64,000 nucleotides of DNA. It comes from Methylobacterium sp. E-045. GTDB taxonomy: Bacteria > Pseudomonadota > Alphaproteobacteria > Rhizobiales > Beijerinckiaceae. Under the pieces are notes generated by a model that did no database searches, was not told where the DNA came from, and worked only from the letters and a program-made list of their open reading frames with translations. The stretch spans positions 1 through 64,000 of the forward strand of contig NZ_JAKSYE010000014.1 in NCBI RefSeq assembly GCF_022829685.1, written 5' to 3'. This document shows positions 8,528 through 17,366 of this stretch, one piece after another. The translations under genes and the position numbers were made by a program. Within the stretch, counting starts at the first letter, position 1, and every line of letters begins with the position of its first letter.

Positions 8528-9250
8528 CTCGCGGCCTGCCTCGCCCTCATCGTCCCGGCCTTCGCCGCAGAGCCGCTGGCACCTCCCGGCGCCCCCGCCT
8601 CCGCCTTTCCGAGGCCGGACCGGCCGGTGGCCGAGATCATCGCGCCCCTCTGGGCGTCGGAATCCCAGCGCGACCGGGTCGACGAGGTCGGACAGGTCGC
8701 CCGGCTGATGCGGATCGCGCCCGGGGAGACGGTGGCCGATATCGGGGCCGGCAGCGGCTATTACACGGTGCGCCTCGCCGAACGCGTCGGGCCGCAGGGC
8801 CGTATCCTCGCCGAGGACGTGACGCCGCGCTACCTCGCCGACCTGACGGCGCGCATCGCGCAGGCCAAGCTCGGGAACGTCACCGTGGTACGGGGCGAGC
8901 CCCACGACCCGAGGCTCCCGTCCGGCTCCCTCGACGCGGCGGTGCTGGTCCACATGTATCACGAGATCAGCCAGCCCTACGGCCTCCTGCACAACCTCGC
9001 CGCCGCCATGAAGCCCGGCGGCCGTGTGGGGATCGTCGATGCCGACGCGATTCCCTCGCGGCACGGTACGCCGCCGGCCCTGCTGCGGTGCGAACTCGCG
9101 GCGGCCGGCTACCGGGAGACGGGGTTCTCCGTGCTGGAGGGCGGGGTCGGCTATCTCGCTATCTTCGAGGCGCCCACGGCCGATGCGCGTCCCGCCCCCT
9201 CCTCGATCATCCCGTGCAAGGATGGGGCGACACGATCCGACCGGCGATGA
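8492..9250 (+). CDS. Exported class I SAM-dependent methyltransferase
   Basis: The sequence begins [25 protein letters not shown], a signal peptide with a predicted cleavage after AFA, so the mature protein is probably periplasmic. The methyltransferase core has motif [13 protein letters not shown] (near residue 85) followed by [19 protein letters not shown], and a late motif [13 protein letters not shown]. The first six codons are an exact repetition in amino acids: ATG at 8492 and ATG at 8510 start two near-identical 18-nt units, so either may be the true start. The substrate is unknown; related proteins are simply called methyltransferases. It runs against trmD and rimM. Confidence 0.8.
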   Translation: MSRRLAMSRRLALAACLALIVPAFAAEPLAPPGAPASAFPRPDRPVAEIIAPLWASESQRDRVDEVGQVARLMRIAPGETVADIGAGSGYYTVRLAERVGPQGRILAEDVTPRYLADLTARIAQAKLGNVTVVRGEPHDPRLPSGSLDAAVLVHMYHEISQPYGLLHNLAAAMKPGGRVGIVDADAIPSRHGTPPALLRCELAAAGYRETGFSVLEGGVGYLAIFEAPTADARPAPSSIIPCKDGATRSDRR

Positions 9251-9329
9251 TCGCGCACGGATTCACGGTTCGGTAGCGGCGAACCTCTAGGGTGGCCCCG
9301 CCTCGAAGACCGAGCGGGAGAATGCGTGC

Positions 9330-10121
9330 GTGGTCCTGACGTTTTGGCTCGATCAGCCTGTCTGGCTGATGTTCGTCCTTTTGAGCGCGGTCTTCGCGGT
9401 CTGCATGGGTGCGATCAGCATCCTCTCGATCTGGTCCGCGACCCGGCCGGGCATGCACAAGCTCGGGATCGGCGTCGTCGCCCCCTACTTCAACGCCATC
9501 TCGGTGATGCTGGCGCTGCTCACGGGCTTCGTCGCCAACGACGCCTGGGAGCGTCAGCGGCAGGCGACCAAGATCGTCCAATCGGAGAAGACCAACCTCC
9601 TCGCCGTGCATGACCTGAGCCTCGCCACGGCATCCGACATGTCCGCCATCCGCGCGAAACTGGTCGCCTATGCCAATGCGCTGATCGACGACGAATGGCC
9701 GAAGATGACGGTGGGCGAGTCGTCGGCGACCGCCAACGACGCCCTGGGCCAGCTGATGCAGTCCGTGGCCGATCCCCGGCACAGCGCCGAGGCGGGAGCC
9801 GCCGCGCACGGGAGCCTTCTCGACGCGGTGATGAACCTGCGGGCCGAGCGCGGCACCCGCCTCGGCCTCGCCGATGTGCAGGGCGACCAGTCGAAATGGC
9901 TCACGCTGATGGTGCTGGCCCTGCTCACCCTCGTGTCCATCGGACTGATCCACGTGGACAAGCCGGTGCCGCAGGCCGTGGCGATGATCCTGTTCTCCAT
10001 CGCCACGGTGACGACTTTGGGCATGATCGGCCTGCACGAGCGGCCGTTCGACGGGCCGATGCCGGTGACGGCGGCGCCCTTGGAGACGGCGCGGACGGCG
10101 ATGACCAGCGTCAAGCCCTGA
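9330..10121 (+). CDS. DUF4239-like (bestrophin-like) membrane protein
   Basis: The 263-residue protein starts at a GTG (9330) placed nine bases after GGGAG. Hydrophobic segments lie near residues 10-32 and 47-66 and again near 188-208 and 213-236, giving a two-plus-two membrane layout. Between them is a soluble loop of about 120 residues rich in Ala, Asp and Lys. The layout and motifs such as GFVANDAWERQ match the DUF4239 family, which has no assigned function and is sometimes called bestrophin-like. It sits 79 bp after the exported methyltransferase on the same strand. Confidence 0.75.
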   Translation: MVLTFWLDQPVWLMFVLLSAVFAVCMGAISILSIWSATRPGMHKLGIGVVAPYFNAISVMLALLTGFVANDAWERQRQATKIVQSEKTNLLAVHDLSLATASDMSAIRAKLVAYANALIDDEWPKMTVGESSATANDALGQLMQSVADPRHSAEAGAAAHGSLLDAVMNLRAERGTRLGLADVQGDQSKWLTLMVLALLTLVSIGLIHVDKPVPQAVAMILFSIATVTTLGMIGLHERPFDGPMPVTAAPLETARTAMTSVKP

Positions 10122-10149
10122 CCGGTGCCCCAGTCCGGGCGCGCTCGCC

Positions 10150-10836
10150 TCAGGCCGGCTCGTCGGGCGGCTTCGGCCCGGCGGGCGCGAACAGGTCGTC
10201 CGGCGGATCGACGACGACCCGGCCGTTGGCGACGTCCAGGGTCGGGACGAAGAGTTTGGTGAAGGGCAGGAGCGCGGTGGGACCGCCGAGGGCCGGCTTG
10301 ATCTCGAGGAGATCGCCGCCGCCGTAATTCGGCACGTCGGTGACGGTGCCGAGGAGCGCGCCGGACACATCCACCACGTCGAGGCCGACGAGGTCGGCCG
10401 TGAAGAACTCGTCTTCGTCCTCCGCGGTGCCGAGGCGTTCGCGCGGCAGGTAGATGGCGAGGCGGTTCAGGGCTTCCGCGCCGTTGCGGTCGGACACGCC
10501 CTTCACCCGCACCACGAGGAGGTCGGGAGAGGCTCCGCCGGCTCGGCGCACGTCCGTGAGTTCGATACGCTGGCCACCGGCGCCGATCAGCGGCCCGTAG
10601 GAGCCGATCGCCTGCGGATCGCCGGTATAGGATTTCAGGCGGATCTCGCCGTTGAGCCCGTGCGCACGGCCGAACTCGCCCATCTGGACGAGGCTCGGAT
10701 CCGTGGAGGGAAGCGGGACCTCCGGCATCGGCCGGGGCCGATGCGCGGAGGTCGCCGAGCCCGAGCCGATACGGCCCGGGCGGTCGCGACGGCCGCCATC
10801 GCCGGTGGGGGTGCTGCCTCCGGGACGGCGCGCCAT
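10150..10836 (-). CDS. rimM: 16S rRNA processing protein RimM
   Basis: The body matches Rim[23 protein letters not shown] at the start of the N-terminal domain, the [14 protein letters not shown] segment joining the two halves, and the PRC-barrel ending with [13 protein letters not shown] and a final VDPPDDL. RimM binds ribosomal protein S19 and assists maturation of the 30S head. The ATG at 10836 follows rpsP by 12 bp and has an AAGGCGG site, giving 228 residues with a basic N-terminal extension of about 36 residues. An internal ATG at 10728 would give 192 residues, nearer the usual size, so the start is uncertain. Confidence 0.93.
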   Translation of the reverse strand: MARRPGGSTPTGDGGRRDRPGRIGSGSATSAHRPRPMPEVPLPSTDPSLVQMGEFGRAHGLNGEIRLKSYTGDPQAIGSYGPLIGAGGQRIELTDVRRAGGASPDLLVVRVKGVSDRNGAEALNRLAIYLPRERLGTAEDEDEFFTADLVGLDVVDVSGALLGTVTDVPNYGGGDLLEIKPALGGPTALLPFTKLFVPTLDVANGRVVVDPPDDLFAPAGPKPPDEPA

Positions 10837-10848
10837 CGCGGGACCGCC

Positions 10849-11211
10849 TTAGGCCGCGGCGTCTTCGGCCGGGGCGGCGGCCTTCTCGGCGCGCTTGGCG
10901 GCGCGCTCCTTGGCCTTCTCGCCCGGCTCGGCCTTCTGCGGGTTGTTGCGCGCAGGGCGCTTGGCGAGGCCGGCGGCGTCGAGGAAGCGAAGGACGCGGT
11001 CGGTGGGCTGGGCGCCCTTGGCGAGCCAGGCCTGGATCTTCTCGGACTCAAGCACGATGCGGGCCGGATCGTCCTTGGGCTTCATCGGGTCGTAGACGCC
11101 GACCTTGTCGATGAAGCGGCCGTCGCGGGGGGCGCGGGCGTCGGCGACGACGATGCGATAGTACGGGCGCTTCTTGGCGCCGCCACGGGTGAGGCGAATC
11201 TTGAGGGACAT
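10849..11211 (-). CDS. rpsP: 30S ribosomal protein S16
   Basis: A 120-residue protein beginning [31 protein letters not shown], the S16 signature, and continuing with [12 protein letters not shown] and the [15 protein letters not shown] motif. The last 35 residues are an Ala/Lys/Glu-rich tail ([20 protein letters not shown]) that is common in alphaproteobacterial S16. It lies between ffh and rimM on the same strand, the standard order in this group. Confidence 0.98.
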   Translation of the reverse strand: MSLKIRLTRGGAKKRPYYRIVVADARAPRDGRFIDKVGVYDPMKPKDDPARIVLESEKIQAWLAKGAQPTDRVLRFLDAAGLAKRPARNNPQKAEPGEKAKERAAKRAEKAAAPAEDAAA

Positions 11212-11248
11212 GGTTGTGCTCCTAGAGGTTACTGGGTCTGGTCATGAG

Positions 11249-11326
11249 GCGAATGGCGAATGGTAAGTGGCGAATGGAGCTCCGAACCGCGCCCCACCTC
11301 TTCGCCCTTCGCCATTCGCCATTCGC
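11249..11326. repeat. Perfect 15-bp inverted repeat between ffh and rpsP
   Basis: GCGAATGGCGAATGG at 11249-11263 is exactly complementary to CCATTCGCCATTCGC at 11312-11326, with another GGCGAATGG at 11269 and a GCCATTCGCC core inside the right arm. The 120-bp ffh-rpsP gap is almost filled by this structure. It is built from short direct repeats of GGCGAATG and may be a mobile-palindrome relic or a processing hairpin. Confidence 0.8.
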
Positions 11327-11331
11327 TCAAT

Positions 11332-12894
11332 TCATTTCTTCTTCCCGAATGGGAAACCGCCGAGGCCCGGCAGACCGCCCGGCCCCTTCGGTCCTCCGAG
11401 CCCCGGAAGGCTCGGCATCTTTCCGCCGCCGAAGCCCGGCGGCATGGGCGGCAGCTTGCCGCCCATCTGCTTCTGCATGGCCTCGATCTGCTCCGGCGTC
11501 GGCTCCGGCATGCCGGGGGGAAGGCCGGGCATGCCGCCCATCCCGCCGCCGCCGAGACCGAACATCGAACCGAGCGCCTGGCCGATGCCGCGCTTGCCCG
11601 AGCCCATCGCCTTCATCATGTCGGCCATGGTCCGGTGCATCTTGAGGAGCTTGTTGAGCTCCTCCACCTTCGTCCCCGACCCCGCCGCGATGCGCTTCTT
11701 GCGGGAATTCTTGAGGATGTCGGGATTCTTGCGCTCCTGCGCGGTCATCGAGGAGATGATGGCGCGCTGGCGCTTGAACATGTTCTCGTCAAGATTGGCG
11801 CCCTCGACCTGCTTCTTCATGGCGCCCATGCCGGGCAGCATGCCCATCAGGCCGCCGATGCCGCCCATCTTCTCCATCTGGGCGAGCTGCATCGACAGGT
11901 CGTCGAGGTCGAACTTGCCCTTGCGCATCTTCTCCGCGGTGCGGAGCGCCTGCTCGTGGTCGATGGTCTCGGCCGCCTTCTCCACCAGCGAGACGATATC
12001 GCCCATGCCGAGGATGCGGTTGGCGACGCGGGAGGGGTGGAACTCCTCCAGGGCGTCGACCTTCTCGCCGGTGCCGACGAGCTTGATCGGCTTGCCGGTG
12101 ACGGCACGCATGGAGAGGGCCGCGCCGCCGCGCGAATCGCCGTCCATGCGGGTGAGCACGATACCGGTGACGCCCAGGCGCTCGTCGAAGGCGCGGGCGG
12201 TGACCACCGCGTCCTGGCCGGTGAGCGCGTCGGCCACCAGCAGGACCTCGTGGGGCTTCGTCGCCGCCTTCACCTCGGCGGCCTCGGCCATCAGCGCCTC
12301 GTCGAGGGTGATGCGGCCGGCGGTGTCGAGCATCACCACGTCGAAGCCGCCCAGACGCGCGGCCTCCATGGCGCGACGGGCGATCTGCACCGCAGACTGG
12401 CCCTCGACGATGGGCAGGCTGTCGACGCCGACCTGACGCGCCAGGATCGCCAGCTGCTCCATGGCGGCCGGGCGGCGGGTGTCGAGGGAGGCGAGCAGCA
12501 CCTTCCGCTTGTCGCGGTTGGTCAGGCGCCGGGCGATCTTGGCGGTGGTGGTGGTCTTGCCCGAGCCCTGGAGACCGACCATCAGGATGGCGACGGGAGC
12601 AGGCGCATTGAGATCGATGAGGCCGGCTTCCGAGCCGAGCATGGCCACGAGTTCGTCGTTGACGATCTTCACGACCATCTGGCCGGGGGTCACCGACTTG
12701 ACGACGACGGCGCCCACCGCCTTCTCGCGCACCTTCTCGGTGAAGCCGCGCACCACTTCGAGGGCCACGTCGGCTTCGAGCAGGGCGCGCCGCACCTCGC
12801 GGAGCGCCGCGGTGACGTCGGCCTCCGTGAGCGCACCCCGGCGGGTGAGCCCGGAGAGGATACCGGACAGGCGGTCGGACAGGCCTTCGAACAT
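11332..12894 (-). CDS. ffh: Signal recognition particle protein (SRP54 homologue)
   Basis: Start at 12894 (MFEGLSDRLSGILSGLTRRG) gives 520 residues. The helical N domain is followed by the G domain with GLQGSGKT at 107-114, the DTRRPAA and DTAGR motifs, and TRMDGDSRGGAAL. The C-terminal M domain is rich in Met and Gly (GGIGGLMGMLPGMGAMKK, then MFGLGGGGMGGMPGLPPGMP) and binds 4.5S RNA and signal peptides. The protein targets nascent membrane proteins to FtsY. The Gly/Met/Pro-rich tail of about 60 residues is longer than in E. coli Ffh but typical for alphaproteobacteria. Confidence 0.98.
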   Translation of the reverse strand: MFEGLSDRLSGILSGLTRRGALTEADVTAALREVRRALLEADVALEVVRGFTEKVREKAVGAVVVKSVTPGQMVVKIVNDELVAMLGSEAGLIDLNAPAPVAILMVGLQGSGKTTTTAKIARRLTNRDKRKVLLASLDTRRPAAMEQLAILARQVGVDSLPIVEGQSAVQIARRAMEAARLGGFDVVMLDTAGRITLDEALMAEAAEVKAATKPHEVLLVADALTGQDAVVTARAFDERLGVTGIVLTRMDGDSRGGAALSMRAVTGKPIKLVGTGEKVDALEEFHPSRVANRILGMGDIVSLVEKAAETIDHEQALRTAEKMRKGKFDLDDLSMQLAQMEKMGGIGGLMGMLPGMGAMKKQVEGANLDENMFKRQRAIISSMTAQERKNPDILKNSRKKRIAAGSGTKVEELNKLLKMHRTMADMMKAMGSGKRGIGQALGSMFGLGGGGMGGMPGLPPGMPEPTPEQIEAMQKQMGGKLPPMPPGFGGGKMPSLPGLGGPKGPGGLPGLGGFPFGKKK

Positions 12895-12911
12895 CGCGTG
12901 TGTCTCCGAAC

Positions 12912-13262
12912 CTACTGGAACAGGCCGGCGGACGAGACGCGGCGCGCCTGTAGCGCGGCCTCGAAACCGCTGATCGCCGCCGCGAATTTGTCCCGGCACT
13001 CGGGGTTGCAGAACCCGACCACGGCGCCGTTGTAGAGCGTCAGGGAATCGGCCGCGATCGGCTTGCCCGACCAGGGGCAGACCTCGTTGACCGCATCCTC
13101 GATGCGAAGGGGTTCATGGACTGGCGACAGGGCGAGACTCACTCGACTGGATCGGCGGAGCGACGACCTGTTCCCAACGCGAAACTCGCCCGAGGGCGCA
13201 TCGCGCTGTCGGGCGTTGACCTCCGGCCTCGCAGGGCCGGTCGGCGTTCGAATTGACGACAT
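12912..13262 (-). CDS. Small cysteine-motif protein upstream of ffh
   Basis: The conserved part is the C-terminal 60 residues: NEVCPWSGKPIAADSLTLYNG followed by GFCNPECRDKFAAAISGFEAAL. The cysteine spacing and the strand-then-helix pattern resemble TRASH/YHS metal-binding modules. The 116-residue frame from the ATG at 13262 has an Arg-rich, low-complexity N-terminus; a GTG at 13142 would give a 76-residue protein and may be the real start. The stop is 17 bp before the ffh start on the same strand, so it is probably cotranscribed. Function is unknown. Confidence 0.6.
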   Translation of the reverse strand: MSSIRTPTGPARPEVNARQRDAPSGEFRVGNRSSLRRSSRVSLALSPVHEPLRIEDAVNEVCPWSGKPIAADSLTLYNGAVVGFCNPECRDKFAAAISGFEAALQARRVSSAGLFQ

Positions 13263-13449
13263 GTCGTCGAATGAAGTGTGAGGCGGTTAGTCCGATGACG
13301 GCGGCAAGTCAAGTTTTCGCGGTTGCGGCCTGACCTTCCACTCGGCAGCCGGCATCGTGAGACTGCCGCATCGACGGACCGGTCATACCGTTCGGACGGA
13401 CATCGGACGGGGGCGCCATGGATGCCGAACGCGATGGATGAGAGAAACA

Positions 13450-13701
13450 ATGGGTAACGGGAACGATGCCGGCTCCCAACTCGTCGCGAACGAGCGCGCG
13501 AAGCTGACGGCGGCCTATGTGAACGGTGTCGCCATCGCCGTCCTGGCCGTCGGAGGTCTGGCACCGCTCTTCGCCCAACGCACGGCCGCACCGGGTTCGC
13601 CCGGTCAGCCTTGGCTGACACCCGCTCTCTCATTGCTTTGCATCTGAGTCAGCGGAGTCCTACATTGGGCGGCAAGAGGTTTCTCGCGGGAACTCCGGTG
13701 A
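13450..13701 (+). pseudogene. Small two-helix membrane protein interrupted by an in-frame TGA
   Basis: From the ATG at 13450 the frame reads MGNGNDAGSQLVANERAKLT, a hydrophobic helix (AAYVNGVAIAVLAVGGLAPLF) and the start of a second helix (LTPALSLLCI), then a TGA at 13645. Without changing frame it continues VSGVLHWAARGFSRELR to a TGA at 13699. The continuation completes the second helix and the basic C-terminus (H..AR....ELR) typical of small rhizobial membrane proteins sometimes labelled amino acid transporter. The stop is therefore probably a nonsense mutation; readthrough is possible. The intact length would be 82 residues. Confidence 0.55.
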
Positions 13702-13793
13702 TGGACGCGCACACCCTGACGTCGCTGCTGTTTCCCATCGGCGCCCTGGCGCTGGGACTCGGAACGCTCTGGTTCGCGCGTCGCGCGCATTGA
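13701..13793 (+). CDS. 30-residue single-helix membrane peptide
   Basis: The ATG at 13701 overlaps the final TGA of the preceding frame (TGATG), a common translational coupling arrangement. The product, MDAHTLTSLLFPIGALALGL followed by GTLWFARRAH, is one transmembrane helix with a basic end. It is too short for homology-based naming. Coupling to the interrupted frame argues that both were once expressed together. Confidence 0.45.
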   Translation: MDAHTLTSLLFPIGALALGLGTLWFARRAH

Positions 13794-13899
13794 GCAGCCT
13801 GCCCCGAGGGAACCGCTTCGCCCCGGGATGACCGGGCGCCCCCGGCAGCGTCTCCGGCGCGGGATCGGCCGCCGGCACAGACGAGCGACGGCAACACGA

Positions 13900-14268
13900 T
13901 CACCGGGCCTCGAATTTCGGCTTTCGCAATTCCGCCTGGAGTTTCAGAACCTCGTCGAGGGTCATCGAGCGGCTGCTCCAGTTCGTCTCCATGATGTTGA
14001 TGGCGGTGAAGCTATAATGGGCCTTGCCGCCATAGGCGTCGAAGGCCGTCCCGTCCGGGTCCGGCGCCACCGGCTTCACGTAATCGACCCGGTAGGACGG
14101 GTGGCCGCCCTTGCCCGTCACCGCGATGCGGACCGACGCATTCCCGTGCCGCTTCTGGCAGAAGCGCATGTTGGTGAGCAGCCGGCTCAAGTAGGCATCG
14201 GCCTCCTCCAGGTTCGGAACCACGTCCGCGAGGGTCGCGTCGGAGGGAAGGTGCGTCTTATTGATCAT
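13900..14268 (-). CDS. Hypothetical protein
   Basis: A 122-residue soluble protein (start MINKTHLPSDATLADVVPNL) without a signal peptide or membrane segment. It begins with a helical part (NLEEADAYLSRLLTNMRFCQ), then has alternating strands with conserved-looking aromatic positions (GHPSYRVDYVKP, GKAHYSFTAINIMETNW), and ends with a charged helix (MTLDEVLKLQAELRKPKF). Codon use matches its neighbours, which supports a real gene. I do not recognise the family. It is followed by 106 bp with no feature. Confidence 0.6.
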   Translation of the reverse strand: MINKTHLPSDATLADVVPNLEEADAYLSRLLTNMRFCQKRHGNASVRIAVTGKGGHPSYRVDYVKPVAPDPDGTAFDAYGGKAHYSFTAINIMETNWSSRSMTLDEVLKLQAELRKPKFEAR

Positions 14269-14343
14269 GTCGGCCTATAGGGTTGGTGGCGCACCATAGG
14301 CACACCATTCCGGCGACGCGAGACCCCGCCGGCGCAGCTGGGG

Positions 14344-15387
14344 TCAGCCCGCGACGAGTTCCCGCGCCGGCGCGGTCCGGACCGGCGCCGCGGCCACATC
14401 CGCCAGGATCTCGTAGGAGCGCACGCGCGCGGCATGGTCGTGGATGGCGCTGGCGACCATGAGTTCGTCCGCGCCGGTCTCGGCGATCAGGTCCGCCAGC
14501 CCCCGGCGCACGGTCTCCGGCGACCCGACGATGGCGCGGGCGAGCATCCCCGAGGCCTGGCGCTTCTCGGAGGGCGACCAGTAGGTCTCGATATCGTCGA
14601 TGGGCGGCGGCAGCAGGCCCCGCGTGCCGCGGAACATGTTGGCGAATTGCTGCTGCGCCGAGGTGAACAGGCGGCGTGCCTCGGCGTCGGTCGCGGCCGC
14701 CACGACGTTGACGCCGACCATGGCATGGGGCGCGCTCGACTGCTCGGACGGGGTGAAGCGCTCGCGATAGACGCCGAGCGCCTGGATCAGGGCATCCGGC
14801 GCGAAATGCGAAGCGAAGGCGTAGGGCAGGCCGAGCATGGCGGCGAGCTGCGCCCCGAACAGGCTGGAACCGAGGATCCAGAGCGGCACCTTCGTGCCCG
14901 TCCCAGGCACCGCCTGGATCACCTGGCCCGGCTGCGCGTCGCCGAGAAGCGCCTGGAGTTCGAGGACGTCCTGCGGGAACTGGTCCGACGTCTCGGGCGA
15001 ACGCCGCAGGGCGCGCAAGGTGCGCTGGTCGGTTCCGGGCGCCCGGCCGAGGCCGAGATCGATCCGGCCCGGAAACAGGGTCTCCAGGGTGCCGAACTGC
15101 TCGGCGATGACCATGGGCGAGTGGTTCGGCAGCATGACCCCGCCGGCCCCGACGCGGATGCGGCTCGTGCCCGCCGCCACATGGCCGATCACGACGGAGG
15201 TCGCCGCGCTGGCGATGCCCACCATGTTGTGGTGCTCGGCGAGCCAGAACCGCCGGTAGCCCAGGCGTTCGGCGGCCCTGGCGAGGTCGAGGGTGTTGCG
15301 CAGGGCGCCGCCGGGGGTCGAGCCCTGCGGCACGAAGGCGAGGTCGAGAACCGACAGAGGGATCATGAATCGCGTGTCCGTTTGCAT
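14344..15387 (-). CDS. LLM-class flavin-dependent oxidoreductase
   Basis: The 347-residue protein has the bacterial luciferase-like TIM barrel: [16 protein letters not shown] at the first strand, [19 protein letters not shown] at the second, and the [43 protein letters not shown] segment that defines the MsnO8/YhbW-type group. These enzymes use FMNH2 or F420 to oxidise small substrates; the substrate here is unknown. The start at 15387 is chosen; MIPLSVLD at 15366 or an ATG at 15423 is possible. It diverges from the MBL gene at 15554. Confidence 0.88.
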   Translation of the reverse strand: MQTDTRFMIPLSVLDLAFVPQGSTPGGALRNTLDLARAAERLGYRRFWLAEHHNMVGIASAATSVVIGHVAAGTSRIRVGAGGVMLPNHSPMVIAEQFGTLETLFPGRIDLGLGRAPGTDQRTLRALRRSPETSDQFPQDVLELQALLGDAQPGQVIQAVPGTGTKVPLWILGSSLFGAQLAAMLGLPYAFASHFAPDALIQALGVYRERFTPSEQSSAPHAMVGVNVVAAATDAEARRLFTSAQQQFANMFRGTRGLLPPPIDDIETYWSPSEKRQASGMLARAIVGSPETVRRGLADLIAETGADELMVASAIHDHAARVRSYEILADVAAAPVRTAPARELVAG

Positions 15388-15553
15388 CGGCGACCGGCTC
15401 GCGCCGGCCATGAACGTCCCCATAGCTAGGGAAGATCGAGACGGGACCGCCGCTTCGCAAGCGGGCCGACCGGCGCGGGAGCCATGCGTTCAGGCCGGCT
15501 CCGGGGTGAGGCGATCGTCACCCGACCCGCGACAGCGCCCCGCGGCGACCTAT

Positions 15554-16468
15554 ATGGCTGTGCCCCGACGTCCCGCCCCGAACCCGAGCAACGCCGCCGT
15601 GTCTCCCGGATACCTGCCCTTCGCGGGCGCCCTCGATCTCCCCGCCTATACCTGTGACAATTGCGGGTACTGGCAGCGCCATTTCGAGCCGCCGCCCTCG
15701 TGCCCGATGTGCCTCGACGCACGTCACGTGGTGCCGCAGAAGGGCTGGCAGTTCTGGAGCGAGCGCGAGGCGCAGGAGCGCTTCCCCTGCCATTGGGAGG
15801 AGCTGGAGCCGGGAATCTGGCGGTTCTGGAACGATCCCGTCTCGGGCATCGGTCCGAGCGCCTACCTGATCCAGACGCCTCACGGGAATATGGGCTTCGA
15901 GGCCTGCCCGGTCTTCAGCGAGGCGGCGCTGAAGCACATCGCTGCCCTCGGCGGCATGCAGGTCCTGTCCTCCTCGCACCCGCATGCCTATGGGGCGCTG
16001 GTGCAGCTGCAGGACCGGTTCGACCCGGAGCTGTGCCTGCCGGCCGCCGACTTCATCTGGAGCGCGGCGCTGCAGGTCTCCTGGCCCTATGACGACTTCC
16101 TCGAACCGCTCCCCGGCCTCGAACTGCACCGCACCGCCGGGCATTTCGACGGCCACGCCGTGCTGTTCGACCGATCGCGAAAGATCCTGTTCTGCGGCGA
16201 CGCCCTCAAGTTCGAGCTCGACCCGAAGGATTTCCGTCGGGCCGAGACGATCTCGGCCCACAAGGCCTTCGTGCGCGGCGTGCCGCTCACCACCAACGAG
16301 TTGCGCCGCTACCGCAACGTCTTCGCCCAGCTCGACTTCACCCAGACCTGGACGCCGTTCGAACCGGCCGCCAATTGCGGCCGGGCCGAAGTCCTCGCCC
16401 TCATCGACGGCATGCTGGCGACCCGCCCGCATGCCGCTCCGGTGAGGCTCGACAGCCTCCGGCGTTAG
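15554..16468 (+). CDS. Metallo-beta-lactamase-fold protein with N-terminal zinc ribbon
   Basis: The 304-residue protein starts at the ATG at 15554; the frame is open upstream without similarity. Residues 35-60 (YTCDNCGYWQRHFEPPPSCP and MC) form a CxxC...CxxC zinc ribbon. The remainder has the order of an MBL fold: GPSAYLIQT, SSSHPHAYGALVQLQ, RTAGHFDGHAVLF and ILFCGDALKFEL. The usual HxHxDH motif is replaced by HPHAYGA, so the second-metal Asp-His pair is missing, while the later His and the GD Asp are kept. It may bind one metal or have a changed chemistry. Relatives are named only as MBL-fold hydrolases. Confidence 0.75.
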   Translation: MAVPRRPAPNPSNAAVSPGYLPFAGALDLPAYTCDNCGYWQRHFEPPPSCPMCLDARHVVPQKGWQFWSEREAQERFPCHWEELEPGIWRFWNDPVSGIGPSAYLIQTPHGNMGFEACPVFSEAALKHIAALGGMQVLSSSHPHAYGALVQLQDRFDPELCLPAADFIWSAALQVSWPYDDFLEPLPGLELHRTAGHFDGHAVLFDRSRKILFCGDALKFELDPKDFRRAETISAHKAFVRGVPLTTNELRRYRNVFAQLDFTQTWTPFEPAANCGRAEVLALIDGMLATRPHAAPVRLDSLRR

Positions 16469-16484
16469 ATCAACCCCGCTTGGG

Positions 16485-17186
16485 TCAGACGCGTTTGGCG
16501 GTCTGGCCGAACATGACCTTCTTGGCGTCCTCGCTCATGGTCTTGCCGTGGTCGGGATTGACCTCCGGGGCGCGGGCGTAGGCGGCCTTGGTCGCCGGGC
16601 GCTCGGCGATGGCCGTGAACCAGCGCTTCAGGTGGGGGAAATCGTCGAGGTTCTGGCCCTGCTTCTCCCAGGGGACGATCCACGGATAGGAGGCCATGTC
16701 GGCGATGGAATAGGCGGGACCGGCGACGAACTCGCGGTCGGCCAGCCGATGATCGAGGACGCCGTAGAGGCGGTTCGTCTCCTTCACGTAGCGCTCGATG
16801 GCGTAGGGGATCTTCTCCGGCGCGTATTGCGAGAAATGGTGGTTCTGGCCGAGCATGGGCCCGAGCCCGCCCATCTGCCAGAACAGCCATTGCAGCACCT
16901 CGGCCCGCCCCGGCAGGTCGGCGGCGATGAAGCGTCCGGTCTTCTCGGCGAGATAGAGCAGGATCGCCCCCGATTCGAAGAGGGTGATCGGTGCGCCGCC
17001 CCCCGGCGGTTCGTGATCGACGATGGCGGGCATCCGGTTGTTGGGAGCGATGGCGAGGAAGTCCGGCTTGAACTGCTCGCCCTTGCCGATGTTCACCGGC
17101 TTGATCGCGTAGGGAAGCCCGGTCTCCTCCAGGAACATCGTCACCTTGTGGCCATTCGGCGTCGGCCAGTAATGTAGATCGATCAT
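16485..17186 (-). CDS. Glutathione S-transferase, Ure2p/YfcG-like
   Basis: A 233-residue protein with an N-terminal thioredoxin-like domain (IDLHYWPTPNGHKVTMFLEETG, the cis-Pro RMPAIVD near 50-56 and LFESGAILLYLAEKTG near 71-86) and an all-helical C-terminal domain containing FVAGPAYSIADMASYPWI, the N-capping box. The TPNGHKV motif is typical of the Ure2p/Nu-class enzymes YfcG and YghU, which have disulfide-bond reductase activity. It runs convergently with the MBL gene, leaving 16 bp between stops. Confidence 0.9.
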   Translation of the reverse strand: MIDLHYWPTPNGHKVTMFLEETGLPYAIKPVNIGKGEQFKPDFLAIAPNNRMPAIVDHEPPGGGAPITLFESGAILLYLAEKTGRFIAADLPGRAEVLQWLFWQMGGLGPMLGQNHHFSQYAPEKIPYAIERYVKETNRLYGVLDHRLADREFVAGPAYSIADMASYPWIVPWEKQGQNLDDFPHLKRWFTAIAERPATKAAYARAPEVNPDHGKTMSEDAKKVMFGQTAKRV

Positions 17187-17366
17187 CGAAATTCCTTTCA
17201 GCGCGCCGCGCGTGCCGGGGAGCGCCGAAGGTCGAGTTGGCGACCGGCCGCACGGAGGTCAAGCCGCGCCGTTCACTCGAATGCGAGGGATTGTTCGAGC
17301 GATCGATTCAGAGGTATCGTGCTTGCATGATCCTTCACGGGGAGACCCGAGCGGGAGAGTGGCAGG

